Positions 55,909 through 64,000 of a stretch of 64,000 nucleotides of DNA are shown one piece after another. Position numbers and translations under genes: made by a program. The first letter of the stretch is position 1, and each line of letters opens with the position of its first letter. Location: NCBI GenBank assembly GCA_014281115.1, contig JACONQ010000005.1, positions 2,232,001 to 2,296,000 on the forward strand, read 5' to 3'. The notes beneath the pieces were generated by a model. It saw only the letters and a program-made list of their open reading frames with translations. It was not told where the DNA came from and did not search any database. The stretch comes from Laburnicola sp. R22_1. Its lineage: Eukaryota; Ascomycota; Dothideomycetes; Pleosporales; Didymosphaeriaceae.

Positions 55909-56392
55909 ATGACGGAAGCATCCTCGACCGTTTCGCCAGCGCACGCCGATCGCTACGAAATAAAACTTGCAGTTGGCAACGACGCTGAAATCAAAATATG
56001 TTACGAACTCCAGCCCTTTTCCGAGCATGAAGAGACCCCTGGGAGACCTGTTCTCAGACGTAGTATTGCGGAACTTGAAGCACTAGTGGAGAGGCCCAGA
56101 CCAACCCCTGACGAAGGCCTTGAGAAGGCTGCAAGAAAGGTTGCTGGTGAGTGCACCATACTCGTTCTACCACAAAATGCCTAACGGTTTAGCAGAAGAG
56201 GTCTATAAGCTTCATCCAGACACGCCGGAGGTTTTCATTATCTCACGAAAGGACGAGAGCGGGAATGCCGCATACCGTGCTTCTCTTTGGTCGGGAGATT
56301 GGGAACATGGGCACGCGTTATACTATGATGGATACGGAGATACGCATATTGAGGCCATGAAAGAGCTTGCAAACGATATTGAGGCCACTTAG
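55909..56392 (+). CDS. Small unrecognised protein with possible premature stop
   Basis: Model join(55909..56146, 56193..56392), 145 aa; the 46 nt intron has GTGAGT, CTAAC and TTAG. ATG 55909 follows AACA, a good fungal start context. Sequence features are an acidic N-terminus, a charged helix (LRRSIAELEALVERP), then an alpha/beta-like part ending GDTHIEAMKELANDIEAT. The TAG at 56390 is followed in the same frame by 41 further codons that look coding (ELIRDPDEENPG...FSTSWDKD) before a TAG at 56516. The allele may be truncated by one C>T change, or the first stop may be read through. Function unknown. Confidence 0.6.
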
Positions 56393-56518
56393 GAGCTTAT
56401 ACGGGACCCTGATGAAGAGAATCCAGGAGAGGCGACCACACTGAACAAGGCCATGTGGAGGCGATATTTAAGGCTAAACGAAGCGTTCTCTACCTCCTGG
56501 GATAAAGACTAGGTTTTC

Positions 56519-57781
56519 AAATTGAGTCAGAAAGTAGGAGAGACGAGGATCTTCCCACCCACTGCCACTACGGAACTTTATTTTCTTGTTTCTCTTGTTT
56601 CCTCAATATATCTTTCTATTGCAATTGAATGGTTTCAATCGTGTCATTCCAGCCCAAGTCATTTGAAAACAAGCTATTGAGTGCCTGCGGCTCAATTCCC
56701 ACTGTTGTAAGACCTGATCATACCTTACGTATCCACCATCTCCACTCATGTTCAACCTGTCCTTTGCAGATTACACCACCACACAGCGCAAACCCAGGTT
56801 CAAAGCCACCAAAACAATCACCAATACCACGCACACTTTCCTCGCCGAAATATGCTACTAACACCCTCATGCAACTCTCCCAAACGTCCACCAATCAAAC
56901 AGCAAGGTAGCAAAAACCGCACCCCTCCCGTTCCCCCAATATCTATTCGCTCATCCCAATGACCACATGACGCTATACAACAAAACACACCAACACAACA
57001 CAATCTGCCACCCACCTGCGCATTAGCCCCCAAAAGAAGAAGAATTCACATACACTTAAACAGAAGCAACCCGCCACCTCCACCCCAAGAACTTTCCTTT
57101 ATCACACAAATAACGACCCGACCAACAAATCTCCCCTCTTTTACATGCCACCCTCGTCTTGCTTCTCGACCTCTTCCCTCTTTCTTATGCTAAACGCAGC
57201 TATATTAGCGCGCATAAAGGAGTCTATAATAATATTATTATATAGTGTATACCTTAGGTATACACTATTATCGTGTCTTTAGGATAGGGTAACTACAGGG
57301 TAGTATGGGGTAGTTGTGGACTTTGCTTATATGCGTTTAATGGGGTGACTTACGCTAGGTATGCTCTTGGTATATTGGATAGACGGATAAATGAATTCGG
57401 TATGCCTGTTTACTAGGCGTACCGTGGTCCATTTGCACTGCAGCACATTCATTACCTAGGTACCCTTAGGCGCAAATAATCGCTCTACATACGGTGCTAG
57501 ACTAGAATTCTAAGTACCAATCGAATTTTGCTTGCGTCTCTCACTTAATAGTCGTTTTCGGTTCTCTTCTTAGGGGTAGGGGTGTTAAGAATTGTTTATC
57601 TATTAATAGCGCATGGACAGTACATAATCACGTGACAGAAATTCCGAAGCCTAAAGATAGGATTACGGCACAGCTTCTTTCCAAAATAGAAACTACCCAT
57701 GTAGAGAAAAACTATGTATACCTGACTCTGCCGCTTGCCCATTGATATTCCTATCTTTTTTCCCCTCTTCTTTTACTACTT
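56519..57781. other. Intergenic region with a short perfect hairpin
   Basis: Mostly A/C-rich without a supported gene. 57242-57268 is a perfect 12 bp inverted repeat around TTA (ATAGTGTATACC and its complement). Left of the mariner insertion. Confidence 0.5.
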
Positions 57782-57783
57782 TA

Positions 57784-59107
57784 CAGTACTAAGCCAAAAG
57801 TCTGTTCCCCGCAGGGGTAAGCGAGGTCCGCCATCATCACCACCCCGTCGCGCAGAGCGCTCCGGCACCCCCAATATCGCTCCCGGAGAGTTGATAATTG
57901 ATATAGAGATAATTATTTGATCAATATTTTGTTTGATACCCGCGCGCACGCCGGAGAGCCAGTACGCGGCGCGGCATACTAAGTATAAGCTTGCGAATCA
58001 GCGAATCAGGGATCCTACGCCAGCAATCTTTCAACGCCGCGCAGAAGGTCTCAAAGTCCTCGTCGCCGTCGCCAAGGTCGCCCATATTGGGGTAACGCTT
58101 ATGGAGTTCTCTCTTGAGGGACCACCAGAGATGTTCGATGGGGTTGATGTCGGGGGAATAACGCGGCCACTCGATCGGTTGTATGCCGTGTTCCGCCAAA
58201 AAATCAAGCAACTGTCGCGCCCTGTGGATGGGCGCGTTGTCGTGCATATAGATATCTCCTGCGTGATAATTACAGAGGAGTCCTTCGCGTAGAGCTTCAA
58301 TATAACTCCATGCGCTGTATCCTTTGCGACGAGCTGCTGGGTCCCTGGGCATGATCACTAAGGGACTCCGCCGAACCCGCCCTCTCCGATCAAGCCAGAT
58401 ACTCGCCCACACCATTGCCGCGCGAGATCTTGATATAACTGTCTCCTCAATCATCTCATGTCTCCATTTCTCGTGTGGGAGGCGAAAAACCCATGTAGAT
58501 GTGCCGCCGGAGCGTCTTTGAATAGAGCACTCATCTGAGAACCAGAAGGGCTGTCCGCGCCAATCCCAATTGCGATATTCCCGTTCGAATTGACGCCTCT
58601 CCTGGGCCACCGCGCGAGTGATCTTGGGCTTCCGCGCTGCCCGGAAGTTGGTCAGGCTCTCTGCCTTCAATGCGCGATATGCAGTCGTTCGAGAGATGCG
58701 GCGGAGGGAGGCCTCGCGGAGGAGGGCTGGGTATTCGATCCTCGGGTTTTTTCGTGCCTCTCGATAGAGTACACGCTTGTCATGTGTATTAAGCGCCTGG
58801 GGACGCCCTGATCGAGGCCGCGATTGATTGTGGTGTTGTTCTCCATATCTCTGAAGTGTTTTGTTGATGCAGCGACGCGTACAGTTAAACTCCTCAGCCA
58901 ACTCCCGCGATGACGCGCCCGCCTCACACTTCGCGATAATTAAATCCCGTTGCTGGACAGATAATTCGGCATTGCGGTGACGATTTCCTGAAATTTCTAC
59001 ACCAAAAGAGCTCATATTGGTGGAGTAATGTAGTGTTGAAAATAGGGTGTTGGTGTTGGTGTACGCGCGTTAGCGTGTTGGGGGAACAGACTTTTGGCTT
59101 GGCACTG
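57784..59107 (-). mobile_element. Tc1/mariner-type DNA transposon, apparently intact
   Basis: The outer 27 bp of both ends are inverted copies (CAGT.C.AAGCC then AAAAGTCTGTTCCCC), differing at two positions. They are flanked by TA at 57782-57783 and 59108-59109. Length 1324 bp. It encodes one uninterrupted transposase, so this copy has escaped RIP. It inserted 74 bp upstream of the F-box gene ATG, in its promoter or 5' UTR. Confidence 0.94.
57921..59015 (-). CDS. Tc1/mariner transposase (364 aa, intact DDE)
   Basis: A single ORF from ATG 59015 to TAA 57921. The N-terminus has a paired-type HTH (LSVQQRDLIIAKCEAGASSRELAEEF) and a second HTH (ISRTTAYRALK). The DDE catalytic residues are in FSDECSI (first Asp), YMHDNAPIH (second Asp) and INPIEHLWW (Glu), with the 34-residue spacing between Asp and Glu typical of Tc1-like transposases. 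No stop, frameshift or catalytic replacement is visible. The protein should bind the terminal repeats and insert at TA. Confidence 0.95.
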   Translation of the reverse strand: MSSFGVEISGNRHRNAELSVQQRDLIIAKCEAGASSRELAEEFNCTRRCINKTLQRYGEQHHNQSRPRSGRPQALNTHDKRVLYREARKNPRIEYPALLREASLRRISRTTAYRALKAESLTNFRAARKPKITRAVAQERRQFEREYRNWDWRGQPFWFSDECSIQRRSGGTSTWVFRLPHEKWRHEMIEETVISRSRAAMVWASIWLDRRGRVRRSPLVIMPRDPAARRKGYSAWSYIEALREGLLCNYHAGDIYMHDNAPIHRARQLLDFLAEHGIQPIEWPRYSPDINPIEHLWWSLKRELHKRYPNMGDLGDGDEDFETFCAALKDCWRRIPDSLIRKLILSMPRRVLALRRARGYQTKY

Positions 59108-59181
59108 TACCTACTACCTTGGTCGAAGCGCCTCTTCTCTCTATACTTTCCACAGTCTACCTTGCTGCTTTTTACTTTCTT

Positions 59182-60677
59182 ATGGCTTACCCTTCGATAC
59201 AGCAACTACCTGTAGAGCTCCTACGCAAAATCTTCACTCATCTGCCTTGTTCTACCACAGCGCCAGCCTTCATCCGTACCTGCCATTCCATCTACGCTGC
59301 ATGCAACGACTGGACTGCATGGCGAGACCTTGTCGCTACTCAAGAAACTCTAGCACGTTACTATAGCACTCTTAAACTTCGTAGTACGGATAAAGATCAA
59401 GATGTTTGGAGACGCTGGGTTGTTGCTGATGCCCTGGCCGTGGCGGCGCGGCGGGATATATGCGTAGGTAGTGAGGAGGTGGAGAGGTGGTTGCTGGGTT
59501 TGGTTGCGCTGCATCGTAGGTTTTGTGGTTTATTTATACTTTCTTCATCTTCCCTTTTTTCTCTTTTTCTCTGTCTCTTTTTTGCTCTCCCTCTTTCTCC
59601 TTGCCCCCCCTCCTTCTCTGTTTCCCTTTCCCTTTCCCTTTCCCTTTCTCTCTACCTGAAGCCAGTTGCTAACCCCATCCAACTTGCGCCTACAGATCCT
59701 GTGCTTCTATCAATCAACATTCCCTCCCTGCACCGCCTATGCGACACCATCTGCAACGTCCCCATCGTCTCAGGTCCCGATGCCGATCCGCTTGCCCAGG
59801 CCGACGCGTCCTTCTCATCAGCCCAAGTCGCACCGCAGACACGCACACCTGGTGTCTTGCGCAGGCCGCTAGCTTTTGTCTCACTGCACGCCTGCTCGCC
59901 AGCCCTCCACCTCCAGACGGAGATAAACCCCCTTGTCTTCTCCCCTCAGTCCAGTGGTTCAATCTTACCAATCTCCATGGACAGCGCGTTTCATTCGGAG
60001 ATACCACCCATCGCCTAGTCATGCTTCACGCGCTGGCAAACCGAGCCGTCGGCTTATTCTACCAGGGACTCTGCTGGGCACTTACCAACAACCGGCTATG
60101 CGGACGTACCAGAGACAGCGGCCTCATGCACCCGCCCACCACGTTTTCGCTTCCCTTGCCTACTCTCTGCGCCCCGCCTGTGCCTTTCACACCACACGCT
60201 CTCAAGCACTTTAGTACATGCCACCTCGCCGCCATGACCTCGCCCGCCTTCTTCATCGACGACGACTGGACCGGGTACTTTAGCACGGGCCCGGGCCCAG
60301 GCCCAGCCATGCATTTCGATGGCGTAGGCGGCGACAACGTTGATGTATCGTTCAACCGTCTAGACCAGGTGCCCAACCCGGAATTTCCCTTCGCCATAGA
60401 ACGCGTTATCCGCTTCCATCTCGTGCAGGAATGGGATGGTGGAAACAAGTTTCTCCTGCAGAGTAATGGGTTTCAGTCGCATGCTTTTCTACACATGCTT
60501 AGGGTGACGGTGGATAGAGTTACGGGACATTTGCAGATTGCGCATAATCATCTGCGTGGGCCCCTGTGGGGAGTGGTAGATGGGTTTATCACGCCGTTTG
60601 GCATCGTGGAGGCGGTGGCGCCGGGCGGGTTTTGGAAGTGGTTTTGGAAGTGTAAGTGGTCGCAAGCAAAGGCGTAA
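59182..60677 (+). CDS. F-box domain protein
   Basis: ATG 59182 starts MAYPSIQQLPVELLRKIFTHLPCSTTAPAFIRTC, a clear F-box. Exon 1 is 59182-59515. Intron 1 (59516-59695, 180 nt) has GTAGGT, a CTAAC branch and TACAG, and holds a (CCCTTT)n pyrimidine repeat. Exon 2 starts 59696 (PVLLSINIPSLHRLCDTICNV). A second intron must switch frame before the last exon; its acceptor CCCCTCAG at 59942-59949 is strong, but the donor is unsure (candidates near 59774 and 59850). The last exon 59950-60677 encodes WFNLTNLHGQRVSFGDTTHRLVMLHALANRAV through WKWFWKCKWSQAKA. F-box proteins select substrates for SCF ubiquitin ligases. The mariner element lies just upstream. Confidence 0.75.
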
Positions 60678-63563
60678 TATTCAAACAGCATGCAGTGTTA
60701 TTAGCCTCTCAATGTAGCCCAGCGTGTCTAAGCTGTTGTTCAACAGCAACAGCCCGTCAAAATTGAGACTTAGTATAATAGGAAATGAATGAGTGGACGA
60801 ATAATAGTAACAGACATGACCGTAGTGGTGTCCACAGTCTCGCGCTCCGTCTCTCTTTTCTCCTCGTCTTGTCACCTTCATCCACCATGAGCGAAAAATT
60901 CCCATCTATCTCGCGTTTGTCGTGATATGCCCAATCCATGTTATTTCCTTCCGGGTTTTCGTAACACCTCCAGGGGTTACTGCTGTCACAGTCCCTCCGC
61001 AAGGTCCCCCGCAATTTGATATTGCCCTAAGCACACCGATAAGCTCCACATGTAACCTATAAGGAGAACCACACTTACATGATATAATCCCAAACATAGA
61101 TCAACCCCTTTTTGTCAACACCACCTTGAAACGCTTTTCTGTGTCAACAACAGCAGGAGGGATAACTGCTATTATTGTAATATTTTTATTAGAAACCCCT
61201 TAGTCGCAAAAAAAAACATAATCCCAAACATCGGTAAGCACAAGGCCTCGCCGAAAAGCATACCTGATCCCAGCACTAGCTGCCTGGGCTGTAACGCACA
61301 CTGTCTACGCGCAGACTGTTAGCAAGCGTACTGAGGTTGGCGTTTTCCTTTATCTACGTACACACGCCTCGCTTATCGTGATTTGCGACCAGTTAATGAC
61401 GCGTTGCTCTAGCTTGTTCTTGTTGGTGTCTTCTGCCTGGTACGCAACCATGGCCCCTTACGAGGACGCTGACGAGGTTGGGGTAGCTTGGATAATGACG
61501 CCAGAAAAGGCGACATGCTCCTCCTCGCTTAGGGAAATGCTAGTAGGCATAGCAGATACGAGCGGGCTGCAGTCCACAGCTGCCAGGCGCATGACCATGA
61601 AAAGGGCTGCGAAGGACTTCATAGCAACGTTGGCTTGGACTGGTTGATCGTGTTATCGAGCTGTAAGAGGTGGAGGGAGCAATTGAGAGAGACGTAGGGA
61701 GGGTAGCAAGTGTGCGAGTAGACAAAATGGTGGTGGATTGTGCAATGAAAGTATGCGTGCCAGGTAAGAAAGAGGCGGCATCTTCACTTCTTAATATACG
61801 CAAGTCTACCCTGTGCAAGCGGTTGTGCAAAGCAGCAACGTGTCAACGTAGCTGCGGCACCAGAATTCATGTTGGGCAGGCACAGGTGCCGCACAGGCGA
61901 ACCCAAGGACGGATTGAGATGATGACAGATTCATCAATTTTAAGGTCGATATTGCGTCAGGGGTAGTTGATTTTAATGTTAGATGAGAACCGAAGAAACA
62001 ATCAGGTCCCTCTGTATACTTACCACATCAACCAATGCATTAAAAGTTTACCCTCCCGCCAATACATAGTACAATAGGATGTTAGTCAATGCGTCTTGGT
62101 AGATGCTTGAGCATTATTAACCTCTTACACCCCAGAGCCCCATATGTAGCACCTTATGTGGCATACCCACTACGTACTCTTGCATCAAAGGTATGCCAAG
62201 ACGTACATAGGTACAAACGTCCCAACGTCTTGACTCTTTTGCAATTTTGGGAAATTAGTACCACCTTATACTTGAGATTATTTCGTAGCTACCTATGACA
62301 ATATCAACCACATCTAGAAAGATATCAAGGAAAATGTTTACCAGGCACTACCGCTATTATGATACTTTGGTAGTGTATTATCGCGTTGCATTATGCCATA
62401 TACAGTACACTAGTGTCATATATGACTGTAGATAAGATTATTTCCATATGACATCACATATATAGTGGCCGAGGTGTTATTGGGACGTATGCGGCGCTAC
62501 GAGCCATGGTTCTTTTTTTGAATAACGCCTCGCATACGTGCAGGAACAGGCTGGGTGGACTATGAATAGATATGAATAATGAATGAATGAATCAGGGGGG
62601 TGGAACACATGGGTCGAGTTGTTGTTGGGACCTATGCGGCACTGCGAACCGCGGGCCATTTTTGAATCATGACTTGCACATCTCCAAAGAAATAGGTCCC
62701 GCCTTATCACGGGCCTTCGCACCATCAGGTGGAAAACTTGCGTATACGGCGTTGACGAGGCCCAGTGTAGCAAGATGGCGGCGTTGGTAGTCATCAGCAC
62801 TGGCAAATAGAACTGCTGCCCTAGGAAGATCGCAAAGTAAGAACGCGTGCCGCTGAATTATAGCGTTTTGTGTTGTTCAGGAGCAGGAAGTGCGATGGGC
62901 GCCTATGTGCGGCGTGAAATAGTGCGGCACATAGCGTGCAACTTAGGTAGGCGTTTAGGAAAGCACATATTTTGATGCGCATATATATACTTCGCATCTA
63001 AGCAGCTTTGAAGCGAACTTAGAATTAATAGTAGCTTATATTACAAGTATTTTCTCTCGAATAGCCAAATATGCCTTAACAAAGAAGAAGAGGAAGAAGA
63101 AGAGCAATATTAAAAGGGCGATAAAACGGAGAGGACTGAATAAAATAATACGTGGCTTTTTATACAGTGCCAAAATTAAGGTAGAGAGCCTAGTTTTAGA
63201 GTTAAGGGGAGAGAGGTTGGCGGCATAATGCGGGCGGAATAGTTGGAAGTAGGCTGGCGGCACGAGCTATATGTGGCGGTTTTAAGGGGGAAATACCTAG
63301 GTATAGATGCGAATTGCAGACCTACTGCAATCTATTCATTTATAATAGGCTTTTCCCAAGGCTGACTATTTACCTAGGAGGGTTGCTCTCTCTAATAAGA
63401 TGCCTATAAAAGTAGGATGTATTTCCCCCTCTAAACTTGCCTATTAAAGTCAATGTTTTAATCTTACAGCACATTACTATCCACATTGCCTTAAATTTTT
63501 ACTGCTACCCTTTCTATATACTCTTTTTTATAGCACTAAAACTAACTCTTCTTAATAATTAAA
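60678..63563. other. Gene-poor AT-rich region, no recognised gene
   Basis: Scattered short ORFs (for example 61378-61647) without family features. A diverged direct repeat of about 30 bp (GTTATTGGGACGTATGCGGC near 62476 and GTTGTTGGGACCTATGCGGC near 62619) is present. The right part from about 63000 is AT-rich and may be RIP-affected, but no transposon could be identified. Confidence 0.5.
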
Positions 63564-64000
63564 ATGCATTCCTACGCAGCTGCTGCTATCTACTCCCTTC
63601 TCCTCCTCCCCTTAGCCTTGGCTGGGTGCTATAAAAACTAGGTAGATAACGCGAACACGCACTTTGCACTGGACAACGTTAAAATAGCTGCAGCATACCT
63701 GCAAGGCAACCTAGCTCCACACTAAGAACGCGCATTATGCGTTACTAACAAACCCGCTGGGAACTTCTGGCTCTTTAGCGTCAAAAACGAGGAAGGGACA
63801 GGGACAGACGTCACGCAAGATACCATTGACCGCTACCTGCGCACAGAGGTGAATGGCTGCCTCGAGAAGGGAGGAAAGAGGAGGTACGGTCAGGTTGCAT
63901 TCAAGTACGTACCCCAATATATCCGTCCCCTTCTTCGGAGATATGACTGGTGGGCTAATCTTACTGTCTACCTGTAGTGCCGATCCAAACAGCGGCGTCT
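63564..64000 (+). pseudogene. Small secreted protein, disrupted by two nonsense codons, truncated by window end
   Basis: ATG 63564 starts a signal peptide (MHSYAAAAIYSLLLLPLALA) followed by GCYKN. In-frame stops TAG (63639) and TAA (63723) interrupt the coding sequence. Beyond them the frame stays open and protein-like (LCVTNKPAGNFWLFSVKNEEG...CLEKGGKRRYGQ). An intron at 63905-63977 (GTACGT...TGTAG) joins in frame to NADPNSGV, which continues past the window. With cysteines, a signal peptide and small size it resembles effector-like secreted proteins. I recognise no named family. Both stops are explained by single C>T changes, suggesting RIP leakage from nearby repeats. Confidence 0.65.

Noticed and set aside
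57242..57268. A transcription terminator
   Set aside because: Hairpin terminators are bacterial and this is a fungal genome; there is no gene end nearby.
59700..60018. Continuation of the F-box ORF in its first frame to 60018
   Set aside because: The downstream frame (WFNLTNLHGQRVSF...) is clearly protein-like and preceded by a strong acceptor at 59949, so the first frame is abandoned at an intron.
1..64000. tRNA or rRNA genes, CRISPR arrays
   Set aside because: No tRNA or rRNA gene was recognised by eye, and no regularly spaced repeat array is present; a tRNA scan was not possible here.

Overview
The window looks like a filamentous ascomycete chromosome segment. Most genes carry 46-60 nt introns with GTRNGT donors, CTAAC/CTGAC-type branch sites and (C/T)AG acceptors. 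The gene content is typically fungal: an AA9 polysaccharide monooxygenase, an RTA1-like membrane protein, a HET-domain protein, a P450, an ACS-family MFS transporter, a Zn2Cys6 regulator and F-box proteins. Old repeats carry CpA>TpA substitutions, the signature of repeat-induced point mutation (RIP). A Pezizomycotina host, probably a Dothideomycete, is my inference; no rRNA or other marker gene is present to prove it.

Layout. 1-6310: a decayed pogo/Fot1-like transposon (minus strand, cut by the window edge) split by a 5150 bp Ty1/copia element (370-5519) with 186 bp LTRs and a GTTTT target duplication. 6640-7447: an RNase HI-like fragment and an unrecognised K/A/P-rich ORF. 7959-9054: a papain-like (LRAT/PPPDE-type) protein. 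9406-11116: an F-box/leucine-rich protein with a frameshift. 11862-30828: a transposon island. It holds pogo element B (11862-13994), a foldback element (14330-14818), and pogo C (14824-26569) interrupted by an intact copia element (16409-26018). That copia element is itself interrupted by a decayed hAT element (22127-25794). Pogo D (26582-28706) and pogo E (28710-30828, reversed) close the island. The three-level nest pogo > copia > hAT is supported by matching target duplications at the copia and hAT levels and by flanking TA dinucleotides at the pogo level.

31034-32204 is the AA9 gene, starting about 200 bp from element E. Then come the RTA1-like protein (33828-34748), an unusual protein kinase with a tandemly duplicated 3' end (36016-37583, copy to 37728), the HET-domain gene (38407-40650), the P450 (41171-42880) and a gene-poor 3 kb. 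These are followed by the MFS transporter (45894-47582), a mitochondrial succinyl-CoA:3-ketoacid CoA-transferase (49312-50992) and the Zn2Cys6 factor (51505-53817). Two small unrecognised proteins lie at 54740-55240 and 55909-56392. An intact Tc1/mariner element (57784-59107) sits 74 bp upstream of a second F-box gene (59182-60677). A secreted-protein pseudogene runs off the right edge (63564 onward).

How the genes fit together: I see no convincing pathway cluster. MFS, CoA-transferase and Zn2Cys6 factor lie in a row on the same strand, which would allow co-regulated carboxylate or ketone-body use, but nothing in the sequence proves it. The clearest biology is in the mobile elements: repeated nesting, RIP decay beside pristine young copies, and divergent tandem-box terminal repeats within one pogo family.
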